Positions 9,082 to 18,700 of a stretch of 64,000 bases of DNA are shown piece after piece. A model generated the notes under the pieces. It saw only the letters and a list, made by a program, of their open reading frames with translations, had not been told where the DNA came from and made no database searches. The DNA is from Flammeovirga sp. SJP92 (GTDB lineage Bacteria; Bacteroidota; Bacteroidia; Cytophagales; Flammeovirgaceae). The stretch is from NCBI RefSeq assembly GCF_001583495.1, contig NZ_LQAQ01000116.1:1-64000 (forward strand). The letters are read 5' to 3'. Position numbers and translations under genes: made by a program. Each line of letters opens with the position of its first letter. Within the stretch, counting starts at the first letter, position 1.

Positions 9082-9256
9082 AAATGACTGATTTAAAGCG
9101 CTGTATTGAACAGAAAATCAATTATTAAACAGATTTGCTCTTCTAAGGTTTCATTTTAGGGGCAAATACTTCGTATAATTAATAAAAAAAGTCAGATTTG
9201 ATTTTACAAAAAAATGATGAAATGATTAATTTATTTGGTATTGGCTGAAATGATGC

Positions 9257-9820
9257 CTATTTCATTTGAATAACTCTATCATAATCAGCTTCTTGCCCTA
9301 AATTAAAAATCAAGGTTTCACCAAAACCTACAGGTAGTTTAAAGATGCTTTTCAAAGGAATTGTGAGCAAATAAGCCCAGATGCATCGAATCACGCCAGA
9401 GTGAGCTACAATTAATACTTTATCTATTTCTTTCAATCTCAATTCCTCCAAAAAGGATTTCACACGTTCAAACATTTCTGCCAATGATTCCCCATTCAAC
9501 GTTCTTGTATTCACAAAATCATTCATCCAAGGATTGAGTTCCAGCTGATCAATTTCACTCCACTTCTTCCCTTCCCAATTACCAAAGTTTAATTCATATA
9601 ACCTTGGGTCAGTTATAAAGTTTTCTAAAAGCAATGCCTCCGAAAGTTTAACACAACGTTCGGCCGGACTTGAATAAACAGCTTCAAAATTTTGTTTCAA
9701 ACTCTCTTTATACGCTTGCACTTCCGCTTCAAAAGTAGCTGCCAAAGGAACGTCTATTTGTCCATAACAGACATCTTTGGCAACATCAACGGTGGTATGA
9801 CGAATTACATGAACTTCCAT
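9257..9820 (-). CDS. cobC: Alpha-ribazole phosphatase (histidine phosphatase family)
   Basis: The last gene of the cobT-cobS-cobC set. The phosphoglycerate-mutase-type motif HVIRHTTVDVAKDVCYGQ near the N-terminus gives the catalytic RHT. A second part SSPAERCVKLSEAL, then HSGVIRCIWAYLL with the second catalytic His, complete the fold. It removes the phosphate from alpha-ribazole-5'-phosphate (or adenosylcobalamin-5'-phosphate) in nucleotide-loop assembly. I chose ATG 9820 (MEVHVIRHTT) because the family starts directly before the RHT motif; a longer frame from 9850 would overlap cobS more deeply. The start at 9820 overlaps the cobS end by 16 bases, which suggests coupled translation. Confidence 0.9.
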   Translation of the reverse strand: MEVHVIRHTTVDVAKDVCYGQIDVPLAATFEAEVQAYKESLKQNFEAVYSSPAERCVKLSEALLLENFITDPRLYELNFGNWEGKKWSEIDQLELNPWMNDFVNTRTLNGESLAEMFERVKSFLEELRLKEIDKVLIVAHSGVIRCIWAYLLTIPLKSIFKLPVGFGETLIFNLGQEADYDRVIQMK

Positions 9821-10593
9821 AATGCAATAAAACTTAAAATGCAGATACATTCAGCAATCTGCTGAACTGCTCCCAAACAATCACCTGTGTATCCACCAAG
9901 CCACTTTTCAAAATATCTTTTGGATAATACCGTCAACAAGGCAACGGGTACTATTGTAATCAGGAAGTAATAATTATAAGTAGATAAAACCACCAAGGGC
10001 AACAAGCCAAATACAAATGCACCAATGATTTCAACAGCACTATGTTTCTTTGCGATTGGTTTTACCTTACTTGTTGCATCTTCACGGGCATATTCTGATA
10101 TAAAACAGATGCTGATAGCCGCTAACCTTGAGACCGAGTGATAAGCCACAAACAATAAAGCCAGTACTATCATACCGCTTGATGAGGCTTTTGTTAGAAG
10201 TTGTGTCAAGCCTGCATATTTCATCAATAACAACAAAATAGTGGCAAGTACACCAAAAGCCCCTACTCTACTGTCTTTCATAATCACTAAAATCCGCTCT
10301 TTTGTCCAACCGCCACCAAAGCCATCTGCAACATCTGACAGGCCATCTTCATGAAAACCGCCGGTAGTTAACACTCCTATCAGCAATGAGAACACCACTG
10401 AAATGGTGGTATCAAATAATAGGGAACTGGCCCAAAAAGCAACAAAGGAAATACCTCCAACTATCCACCCGATTAACGGAAAATACCTTGTCGCTTTATT
10501 AATATAATCAGGGTCGTGATCAATATTAATAGGACAAGGTATCCTCGTATAAAACATGAGGGAAGTGAAGAAAATATTGATTTCTTCTCTCAT
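9805..10593 (-). CDS. cobS: Adenosylcobinamide-GDP ribazoletransferase
   Basis: A 262-residue polytopic membrane protein with about six to seven hydrophobic segments. The family motif GGFHEDGLSDVADGFGGG near residue 80 gives the Asp residues that bind Mg and the GDP-cobinamide. It joins alpha-ribazole to adenosylcobinamide-GDP in the inner membrane, the penultimate step of B12 assembly. Its ATG abuts the stop codon of cobT with no gap, and its own end overlaps cobC, so the three form one operon. Confidence 0.95.
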   Translation of the reverse strand: MREEINIFFTSLMFYTRIPCPINIDHDPDYINKATRYFPLIGWIVGGISFVAFWASSLLFDTTISVVFSLLIGVLTTGGFHEDGLSDVADGFGGGWTKERILVIMKDSRVGAFGVLATILLLLMKYAGLTQLLTKASSSGMIVLALLFVAYHSVSRLAAISICFISEYAREDATSKVKPIAKKHSAVEIIGAFVFGLLPLVVLSTYNYYFLITIVPVALLTVLSKRYFEKWLGGYTGDCLGAVQQIAECICILSFIALWKFM

Positions 10594-11610
10594 TTATTTA
10601 TCTAAAAATTCATCATGATTACTCACTCCGGCATCTTCAAAACTCGCCATTGTGCTTAAAAATTGTACTGCACTTTTTACCACAGGGTAAGCCACAGCAG
10701 CACCTGTACCTTCACCTAATCTCAAGTTCAATTTCAATACTGGTTCTCCACCTAAGTGTTCCAGCATTTTGCGGTGTCCACCTTCATCACTCTGATGTGA
10801 GAATATCGCATTTTCAAGAATAGACGGATTAAGCTCAGCCGCTACCATAAACACACTCGTTGTGATAAAGCCATCTACTAAAATCACCATTCCTTGATCT
10901 TTGGCTTCCAAGAAACCGCCCAACATTTGTGCCATTTCAAACCCGCCATACGTTCTCATCAATTCATTGGCATCTTCAATATCACCATGAAATGCTTTGG
11001 CTGCTTGAAGTGTTTTGAGTTTCTTTTGTAATCCTTCATCGTTGATACCTGAACCTCTGCCAGTACACTCTTCAATGGATAAATGACAGATCTGACTCAA
11101 GATCATTGTAGCTGGAGAAGTATTGCCAATGCCCATCTCTCCAAAACCAATCACATTACATCCTTCTTGAGCCGCATTTTTCACCACGCTTCTTCCTTTT
11201 TCAATACACTCCTCGTATTGTTCAGGCGTCATTGCTTTACTCGTTAAAAAACTAGCTGTTTCTCTTCCTACTTTAAGGTTGATCAATTCAGTGTTTGGCT
11301 CAAAATCATAATTAACGCCCGAATCCACTACTTTAAGATTAATATCATGCTGCATACAAAAAGAATTAATAGCAGCACCTCCTTGTAAGAAATTCATCAC
11401 CATTTGGAACGTTACTTCCTGCGGGAAAGGGCTCACACCTTCATGAGCAATTCCGTGGTCTCCTGCAAATACAATCATATGAGGGTTCGTCAATGTTGGA
11501 GACAATGTATTTTGGACTTTTCCAATTTGAAGAGCCAATTTTTCCAGCATTCCTAATGACCCAAGTGGTTTTGTTTTAAAATCGATCTTGTGTTGAAGTT
11601 GTTGTTCCAT
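10594..11610 (-). CDS. cobT: Nicotinate-nucleotide-dimethylbenzimidazole phosphoribosyltransferase
   Basis: A 338-residue enzyme that activates the lower-ligand base as alpha-ribazole-5'-phosphate. Diagnostic segments are TKPLGSLGMLEKLA at the start, FAGDHGIAHEGVSPFP, GFGEMGIGNTSPATM, and RLGEGTGAA near the C-terminus with the catalytic Glu. It is full length. It heads the cobT-cobS-cobC operon; cobU, which normally sits with these genes, is absent from the window. The upstream region holds a MITE (11681-11837) and no recognisable cobalamin riboswitch. Confidence 0.95.
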   Translation of the reverse strand: MEQQLQHKIDFKTKPLGSLGMLEKLALQIGKVQNTLSPTLTNPHMIVFAGDHGIAHEGVSPFPQEVTFQMVMNFLQGGAAINSFCMQHDINLKVVDSGVNYDFEPNTELINLKVGRETASFLTSKAMTPEQYEECIEKGRSVVKNAAQEGCNVIGFGEMGIGNTSPATMILSQICHLSIEECTGRGSGINDEGLQKKLKTLQAAKAFHGDIEDANELMRTYGGFEMAQMLGGFLEAKDQGMVILVDGFITTSVFMVAAELNPSILENAIFSHQSDEGGHRKMLEHLGGEPVLKLNLRLGEGTGAAVAYPVVKSAVQFLSTMASFEDAGVSNHDEFLDK

Positions 11611-11946
11611 TTTGATTGAAGCTAAACAGCTTGATTGTAATAGTTTAGTAAATAAATTAACTATTGGTTTATTTTCAATTAAGTGCTAAGCCAAAAATAG
11701 ATGAGAATAATTCTTAATTATTTTTTGGGAGTACAATGCTGAAAAACGAATGAATAGTGATTCTATTAATTGTTTTTAAGGTAGTAATTACAAAACAATA
11801 ATAAGAATTAGCGATCTATAGTTTTGTCTTAGAACTTAGTAGCTCAATTGAAAATTAATTTTATAAATGAGGTACCAGAAAATCTACTTCCATTACCCGA
11901 AGGCAAAAGTCATAAATTCTAAACTCTTTTTGAAACTAAATACATG
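11611..11946. other. Intergenic region upstream of cobT, with a MITE
   Basis: About 335 bases. Half is MITE copy M1 (11681-11837). The remainder is AT-rich and should contain the cob promoter. I saw no conserved B12-box sequence. Confidence 0.6.
11681..11837. repeat. MITE, full-length copy M1
   Basis: A 157-bp element with inverted ends AAGTGCTAAGCCAAAAATA and TAGTTTTGTCTTAGAACTT. The interior shares TGAGTACAACGCTGAAAAACG-type sequence and TAGTGRTTCTAT with copies at 15535 and 22358. It has no coding potential. It lies 71 bases upstream of cobT. Confidence 0.75.
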
Positions 11947-12420
11947 TTAATCTTCAAAAGATAGCATCTTCTTAATCAAAATCACTTGTCCTAAATGATA
12001 ATAAGCATGTTCTATCATACCGTCTACGTTCCTTTGATAAGAACCGTATTCTTTTTTGACAAAATTACCCTCTAAATCTTCATCACTTAAACCTTCAATA
12101 CAGACGGCCAAACGTTCTGCATCTTCCCAAAACCGTTCTAGAAATGTTTCCCATTGTTGCTGTGAGGTGATAGGCGGAAAATCAAAACTGAATTTATCTT
12201 TGATCTCCAGTTCACCTCCTTCAAAAACATTTTTAATACCATGGATATAATAATGTATATGCTGTGCTAAAATGGCAATGGTATTAAGTGGTTCTACTTT
12301 ACTGTTGGCAATGTTATAATCCACATCTTTCAACGCTTTTTTAAAGTTGGTATTCGCTATCCAAGTTCCATTGAGCATTACTTCTCTCAATCGGTCTGCC
12401 ACTTTTTTAGAATTGGTCAT
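11947..12420 (-). CDS. DinB-superfamily protein
   Basis: A 157-residue protein of the DinB / DUF1572 four-helix-bundle type. The likely metal-binding His residues are in AILAQHIHYYIHG and MIEHAYYHLGQVILIKKML, the latter being the typical DinB C-terminal helix. Members are thiol-transferase-like or stress-related metalloproteins; the exact reaction here is unknown. It is monocistronic. The ATG at 12420 gives a compact protein without a signal peptide. Confidence 0.75.
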   Translation of the reverse strand: MTNSKKVADRLREVMLNGTWIANTNFKKALKDVDYNIANSKVEPLNTIAILAQHIHYYIHGIKNVFEGGELEIKDKFSFDFPPITSQQQWETFLERFWEDAERLAVCIEGLSDEDLEGNFVKKEYGSYQRNVDGMIEHAYYHLGQVILIKKMLSFED

Positions 12421-12868
12421 GATTTAGAATTTCAAATTGAAGTTTATTTTCAATACTAAAATAGCCAAGAAAAGAACAAATACATTGTAAACTCAATTTA
12501 TAGTCAACTTTCAATCGGCTTTTTTACAAGTTGTCTATGATCTACTTTCAAGCTTACTTCTTCTTCATTTTTGTCTTAACACACAAACGAAGCAAAAAAG
12601 TCAAGGCTTTGAAGGCAAAAGCTAAATTACAGTCATTCGTGTCTACAGATCAATAAAAAGCTCCTGATTTCTGACGTTCTTGACTTATGTTATTATCTGA
12701 TAAGCTTTCTATTATTTTAGTAAGGTAGTACCTCCCCCATACTTGGAATTCCATAGACCAATTTCACCACAGTAATAGTGTATTAAACTATACTAAATCT
12801 AATGATGAAGCTATGCCCTTGGTGTACGAATTGTTAAATTGAACCCCATTGATAAAATGATATATGAA
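12421..12868. other. Intergenic region between divergent genes, with a mosaic repeat
   Basis: About 450 bases. It holds a shortened, reversed copy of the mosaic repeat (12490-12745) and about 100 bases of AT-rich leader for the GH43 gene. No operator was recognised for the hybrid regulator. Confidence 0.6.
12490..12745 (-). repeat. Mosaic dispersed repeat, degenerate reversed copy
   Basis: On the minus strand it shows TTTTTTGCTTCG, ATGAAGAAGAAG, CTTGAAAGTAG and an ACAATGTA end, and partial matches to the GGTAGT and GAAATCAG modules at the other side. Large parts of the centre are missing. Confidence 0.6.
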
Positions 12869-14551
12869 ATGAAAAAATTAACCCTATTATTCCTTTTCCT
12901 TGTTCAGTTTTCATGGGCACAGGAAAGCACTTTCAAAAATCCAATATTACAAGGTGGTTACCCTGATCCTTCCATCACAACTGATGGGGAGTATTACTAC
13001 ATTGTCAATTCTTCTTTTGAGTATTTTCCGGGGCTACCTTTGCACCGCTCTAAGGACTTGGTGAACTGGGAATTTGTAGGTTATGGCCTGCACCGTGAAA
13101 ATCAATGCAATGGTGAAATGAATCTTGTAGATGTACAACAAAATGGCGGTATCCATGCTCCTACTATTCGTTATCATGAAGGAAAGTTTTATATCATCAC
13201 CACTAACGTTTACAATCCAATTGATGGTTCTCCTACCAAGACCATCAACTTTATCATTACTGCCGAACATATCACTGGTCCTTGGTCAGCCCCTCATATT
13301 ATTGAAGGTGCTCCTGGGATTGATCCTGATATTTTCTTTGACGACAATGGAGATGTTTGGTTTGTAGGCACTCATTCTCCTGAAAACCCTAATTATGAAG
13401 GAGAAGGGGAAATATGGACACAGCAACTCGATCTTGACCATTGGAAATTGAAAGGTGAAAGACATTACTTGTACCGAGGCGCTTGTGGCGGTGTCTGGGT
13501 GGAAGGTCCACATGTTTACAAGCATGATGGAAAATATTATTTGATGGTCGCTGAAGGCGGTACAAGCTATAATCACGCTATGATGATTGCTGTGAGTGAA
13601 AACATGACAGGCCCTTATGAATCAAATGAGAGAAACCCTATTCTAACCACTAGAAACCTATCGTATGACAATTGGGTCAACTCTACGGGACATGCTGATA
13701 TTGTACAGCTCAAAGACGGCCGTTGGTACATGGTGGCTTTAGGTATTCGTGGCGACCTTCAAAGAGCATCCAATATGGGTCGTGAGACATTTTTAATTCC
13801 TGTTCAATGGGAAAGAGTACCTTTCTGGTGGGAAGAAATTAAATACGACTGGCCTGTGGTTGCTCCCAAAACTGGCCGTGTAATGAAGTACGAAGAACTT
13901 CCCTTTGCTGATCATCCTCAAATGAGAAATGATGCATTTATGGATAATTTTGATAATAATACATTAAATATTGAATGGAATTTCAGGAGGGTTCCAATGA
14001 AAAACACATACAGCCTCACGGACAAGGAAGGATATTTAAGGTTGAACTTGAAGCCAGAAGTAATCAAAAAAAGAGGAAGAGCCAGCTTGATGGGAATTCG
14101 TCAGAAAGAAACCGATTTTGAATACACTGCCAAGATGAAATTTGCTTCCAAAAAAGAAAATACGGAAGCCGGCATCAGCATCTTCCAGAAAGATGATAAT
14201 TTTATCAATTTTACAGTCAAAAAGAAAGACGGAAAACATGTTCTACAATTGGTTTTAGCTGAAAAGAAAGTCGATGGATTACAAGTATTGAAAGAAGAAA
14301 TACTGCCTGCTTATAAAGGTGAAATTCTTTTCAAACTTCTTTCAAAAGAAAATAAATACATATTCTCGTATTCATTGGACAATGGTAAAACTTTTCTTCC
14401 TTTTGAAACTACAAAATCAGATTACTTGCTGAGTTTTGGATGGAACAGTGGTTATACAGGGACTTATTGTGGTATATATGCTACAAGCAATGGCCAACCG
14501 ACCAAAGAATATGCTGATTTTGATTGGGTGAATTACAAAGGCTTTGAATAA
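12869..14551 (+). CDS. GH43 family glycosidase (beta-xylosidase/arabinofuranosidase type), exported
   Basis: About 560 residues. ATG 12869 gives a clean signal peptide (MKKLTLLFLFLVQFSWAQ); the frame also opens at ATG 12857 and TTG 12839. The N-terminal five-bladed propeller has the GH43 motifs: NPILQGGYPDPSI with the catalytic-base Asp, GIDPDIFFDDNG, and VEGPHVYK with the proton-donor Glu. From about residue 365 a beta-sandwich of the GH43 C-terminal type follows (FMDNFDNNTLNIEWNFRRVP). This two-domain layout is that of xylan 1,4-beta-xylosidases. It is followed after 57 bases by an esterase and, convergently, by a hybrid regulator, so xylan or arabinoxylan use is likely; no SusC/D pair is present here. 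Confidence 0.92.
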   Translation: MKKLTLLFLFLVQFSWAQESTFKNPILQGGYPDPSITTDGEYYYIVNSSFEYFPGLPLHRSKDLVNWEFVGYGLHRENQCNGEMNLVDVQQNGGIHAPTIRYHEGKFYIITTNVYNPIDGSPTKTINFIITAEHITGPWSAPHIIEGAPGIDPDIFFDDNGDVWFVGTHSPENPNYEGEGEIWTQQLDLDHWKLKGERHYLYRGACGGVWVEGPHVYKHDGKYYLMVAEGGTSYNHAMMIAVSENMTGPYESNERNPILTTRNLSYDNWVNSTGHADIVQLKDGRWYMVALGIRGDLQRASNMGRETFLIPVQWERVPFWWEEIKYDWPVVAPKTGRVMKYEELPFADHPQMRNDAFMDNFDNNTLNIEWNFRRVPMKNTYSLTDKEGYLRLNLKPEVIKKRGRASLMGIRQKETDFEYTAKMKFASKKENTEAGISIFQKDDNFINFTVKKKDGKHVLQLVLAEKKVDGLQVLKEEILPAYKGEILFKLLSKENKYIFSYSLDNGKTFLPFETTKSDYLLSFGWNSGYTGTYCGIYATSNGQPTKEYADFDWVNYKGFE

Positions 14552-14608
14552 AAATATTAATTTGGGTGTTGCAATAAATAAAACAACGTTCATAAACAAA
14601 CCACTAAA

Positions 14609-15520
14609 ATGACAAAACGACTACTACTTCCCCTCTTTTTTATGATGACTATTAGCAATGGTTTCGCTCAGCAACTCCTACCGCTTTGGGAAGACAAAGA
14701 CATTCCGAATTATCAAAAATCTAAAGAGAAAGAATTCATTCCTGAACGGAATATTATTTTCATACAAAAGGTACAAAAACCAACGTTAGAAGTTTTCTTA
14801 CCCTCTAAGCAAAGTGCCAACGGAAAAGGCGTATTGATCCTTCCTGGAGGTGGCTATGGTGGAGTGGCTTATGATTGGGAAGGTACGGATTATGCCAAGT
14901 GGCTCAACAGTAAAGGCATTGCTGCTTTTGTGCTGAAATACAGAATGCCTCAGTCAGCATCTGTACAAACCTCTCACCTTGCCCCCATTCAAGATGCACA
15001 AAGAGCCATGAGAATCATAAGAAGTAATGCCACATCCTATAATGTAGATAAAGGTAAAATTGGAGTGATTGGTTCTTCAGCAGGTGGTCACCTGGCCTCC
15101 ACATTAGGCACTCATTCTAAAGCGTATTACCCTGCCAAAGATGAGATTGATCAAGAAAGATTTGAGCCTGATTTTATGTTGTTAGTTTACCCAGTCATTA
15201 CCATGAAAAAAGAAGTAACACACATGGGATCAAGAAACAACTTACTGGGTAAATCAGCATCTGAAGCGTTAGTGGCTCAGTTTTCAAATGAATTACAAGT
15301 GAATGAAAATACGCCTGCTACATTTATAGTTCACTCTGGTGATGATGGTGCTGTATCTGTTGAGAATTCCATCCTCTTTTATCAGGCATTAGTCAAACAT
15401 AATGTAAAAGCTGATCTGCATTTTTATCCTACTGGCAAACATGGCTACGGTATGGGAATAGCATCTGATCATGCTCCAAAATGGACGGGGCTAGCTGAAG
15501 AATGGCTGAAATTGAGATAG
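14609..15520 (+). CDS. Exported alpha/beta-hydrolase, acetylxylan-esterase-like
   Basis: A 303-residue exported esterase with a signal peptide ending FAQ. The fold markers are LPGGGYGGVAYDWEG (oxyanion-hole HGG-like loop), the nucleophile elbow GSSAGGH, the acid HSGDDGAVSVEN, and the catalytic His in TGKHGYGMG. This is the BD-FAE/Axe-type carbohydrate esterase group that removes acetyl groups from xylan. It probably shares a transcript with the GH43 gene, so the pair would debranch and cut acetylated xylo-oligosaccharides in the periplasm. It ends just before MITE M2 and a strong bidirectional terminator. Confidence 0.88.
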   Translation: MTKRLLLPLFFMMTISNGFAQQLLPLWEDKDIPNYQKSKEKEFIPERNIIFIQKVQKPTLEVFLPSKQSANGKGVLILPGGGYGGVAYDWEGTDYAKWLNSKGIAAFVLKYRMPQSASVQTSHLAPIQDAQRAMRIIRSNATSYNVDKGKIGVIGSSAGGHLASTLGTHSKAYYPAKDEIDQERFEPDFMLLVYPVITMKKEVTHMGSRNNLLGKSASEALVAQFSNELQVNENTPATFIVHSGDDGAVSVENSILFYQALVKHNVKADLHFYPTGKHGYGMGIASDHAPKWTGLAEEWLKLR

Positions 15521-15534
15521 ATAAGAAAACCTTT

Positions 15535-15693
15535 AAGTACTAAGTCAAAAATAAATGATAATTAATTCCTCATTATTTATTGTGAGTACAACGCTGAAAA
15601 ACGTATAAATAGTGGTTCTATTTAAAGTTTTTTAAAGGCAGTAATCAGAAAAAATAATATGAATAAGTGTTATATAATTTTGTCTTAGTACTT
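15535..15693. repeat. MITE, full-length copy M2
   Basis: A 159-bp element with near-perfect inverted ends AAGTACTAAGTCAAAAATA and ATTTTGTCTTAGTACTT. The interior is shared with M1 and M3 (GTGAGTACAACGCTGAAAAA, ATAGTGGTTCTAT). It lies between convergent genes, 14 bases behind the esterase stop. Confidence 0.85.
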
Positions 15694-15704
15694 AGAATAT
15701 AGAA

Positions 15705-15751
15705 GAAGAGGGAAGATATGACACCAAAAACGGAGCATTTCTTCCCTCTTC
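15705..15751. terminator. Bidirectional terminator between esterase and hybrid regulator
   Basis: Perfect 12-bp stem GAAGAGGGAAGA / TCTTCCCTCTTC with a 23-base loop. It ends 22 bases before the stop of the convergent regulator gene, so it can serve both genes. Confidence 0.75.
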
Positions 15752-15773
15752 ATTTATATTCTTGCATTTACAA

Positions 15774-18700
15774 TTAGCTTTTTATTGGCTTTCTGTATTG
15801 TGTCGGTGTTTGACCAAATTGTTTTTTGAAGGATTTTCTAAAATATTGTGGATCATTAAAGCCTACTTCATAAGCAATTTCGGAGATGTTCAACTCACTT
15901 GTTTTCAATAATTCCAATGCTTTTTGAAGTCTGATATTTCTCACAAATTCCACTGGTGGCATTCCTGTCTCCGCTTTCATCTTTCGGTAGAATTGAATAT
16001 TACTCATATCCATTTCTTTGGCCAATTCAGGAACAGAGAATTCTGCCTCAGAAATATTCCTTTCAATGATCTTTCTTGCTTGATCTTCAAAAGAGATTTC
16101 CACCACCTGTTTTTTCTTTTTCTTCGTTTTCTGGTCGCTTTTATCAATATCCAAAATGTTGGATCTCATCTTCAATAATTGATTCACCCTTACTTCCATG
16201 TGTTTTGGAGAGAAAGGTTTTGCGATAAAGGAATCTGATCCTGCTTCAAGAGCTTTAATACGCTCTTGAGTGTCAGGATTTGATGAAAGTAAAATCAATG
16301 GTGTATGTTTTGTCTTCTCTCCTGATTTGATTTTCTCTGCCAATTGCAGACCATTCATTCCCTCTAAATAAATCTCCGCAATCACCAACGAAGGATAATA
16401 TTTCAATACTTTTTCATAAGCGTCCAGACCATTGTCAGCATACATGATTTTGTATTCTTTTTCTAAAATACTGGCGATGTACTCTCTGATTTCTTCAGAT
16501 TTTTCCACAATCAAAATCAACTCCTCTTTCTCTACTTTTGCCTTAGTATCTTCTTGGTTTGACTTATTGACAAACTGTAGCTTCTCTGTGTTTGAATACA
16601 AAAGTTTTGGCACCAATTCAGAAGATTCATTTTTCTTATCCTCTATTGAATAAAAATCATCATCTGAAGGAATAATCAAGGTGAACTTAGACCCTAATGA
16701 AGGCTCACTTTCCACATAGATCATACCTTTCATGGCTTCAATAATAGACTTCGCAAATGCCAAACCAATACCAGAACCCACATCGTTGTTGGTTTTCACC
16801 TGATAGAATCGATCAAAAATGATTTCCAGGTCTTCCTTGTTGATTCCAATTCCAGAATCTTTCACTTCAATGGAAAGATAATGACGAGAGTATTTTTGAG
16901 GTAAATTTCCTTTATAGTTTACAAACTTGGGTTGTACTTCACCAAACTCCACAGAAGAAACACTCACCCAAACACCACCATTGGCCACATTGTATTTGAA
17001 AGCGTTAGAAAGAATGTTGTACAGCACCGCTTCCAGCATCACTTTATCTATATAAACCGACTCCTGAAGTTCTGGTAAAAAGTTGATTGTGTAATTGACC
17101 TTTTTCTTCTTTGCCACATGTTTGAAAGCATCGGTGGCATCTTTAATAATGGCTTCTGTTGTTTCCTTTTTGACATTCAAACGCATTTGGCCGTGCTGAC
17201 TCTTTGTCAAGAACATCAACTGATCCGTAAGTCGCAACAAGCGCTGAGCATTTCGATAGGCAATACCCAAAGGTTCCTGCATTTCTGTGGCCACAGTACT
17301 GTTTTTGGCTATCTGCTCAATCGGCCCAAGAACAAGTGTCAAAGGTGTTCTCAACTCGTGAGAGAGATTGGTGAAGAAATTGACCTTTCTTTCGTACTCA
17401 ATTTTCTCATCACGCATTTTGAGGTGTTCGTATTTTTCCTCATTGGCGGTATGCACTTTTCTTCTCCACCAAATCATAATGTAGATCATGGCTCCTACTA
17501 ACAGCAAAGCATAAATAATATAAGCTGTCAGAGATTTGTACCAAATAGGAACAATGTTGATCTTCAATTCTTTGATTTCCTCACTCCATTTCCCATCTAC
17601 GTTAGCAGACATCACCCTGAAAATATAGTTTCCAGGCATCAGGCCGTTGTAAGTAATAATGTGCTGATCTCCCGAAGTTTCTTTCCACTCTTTGTCCAAA
17701 TTTTCCATCTTATAACGGAAAACCTTTTTATCACCCTTAGTATAATTCAGCGTAGAAAGGTAAAAAGAGAACGTATTCTGATCATGATTCAGATTAATTT
17801 CTGACGTGTTTTGAATAATATCTTTCAATACAACCTTAGACTTTACCTTCTCATTGGGATGTACTTCTTTTCCATTCAAATAAAACCTTGAAATAACTGG
17901 CTCTACTGGGTAAGGGTTTTCTCTGAACAAAGGAATTTTTAATAAATCCACTCCCTTTTCACCACCAAACAACACATTTCCTTTGGAGGTTAGTTTCTTT
18001 GATTTATTGTAATAACGCTCATTCAGTAATCCATCTTCTGTTGTATAAGTAAAATACTTATCTTCTTTCCATTCAAAAGTATTGGTCAGTGTTGTGCCCC
18101 AAATTTTATTGTCGGGTGTTTTTACAATACTACTGATTGTGGCTTTTAAAAGTTTGTGAGGAATGTTTTTCTGTGAAAAATGGTTTCTGCCTTTCAGAAA
18201 TTCAAAAAGACCATTTTCTGTCGCCACCAACAAAGTTTGATTGTCCTTCTCTACAATATCCGACACTAAGGAAGTGTTCATTGTAGGAGTCTGAACGTTG
18301 AATTGCTCTATTTTTGTGATTGTAAAATTCTTGTCATAAATCACTTTCCAAAGTCCTTGTCCTCTACTTCCCAGCCATATTTCAGTTTTACTGACGTGGT
18401 ATATTTTTATTATTGGAACATTCAATAATACACGTCCTTTACCTTTGGTCATAGAAACAAACTGATCTTCTTTTTCATTATAATACGCCAATCCAGCATC
18501 CCAGAAACCTGCCCATAAACTGCCATCATATTCACTTTTGGCAATTGACATAATATAAGGATTAGTGATCTTATCTCTGCTTTTATAAGTCCTTTTGATT
18601 TTGGCTGTTTCCGAATTAAGAAGATAGACTCCTTTACCTGCCGTACTTACCCAAGTGTTTTTTTCATCACTGACAATACCCGTGATCTGCTCAAAACGAT

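Noticed and set aside
11611-11946. Cobalamin riboswitch before cobT
   Set aside because: I looked for a B12-box-like conserved segment and found only a MITE and AT-rich DNA.
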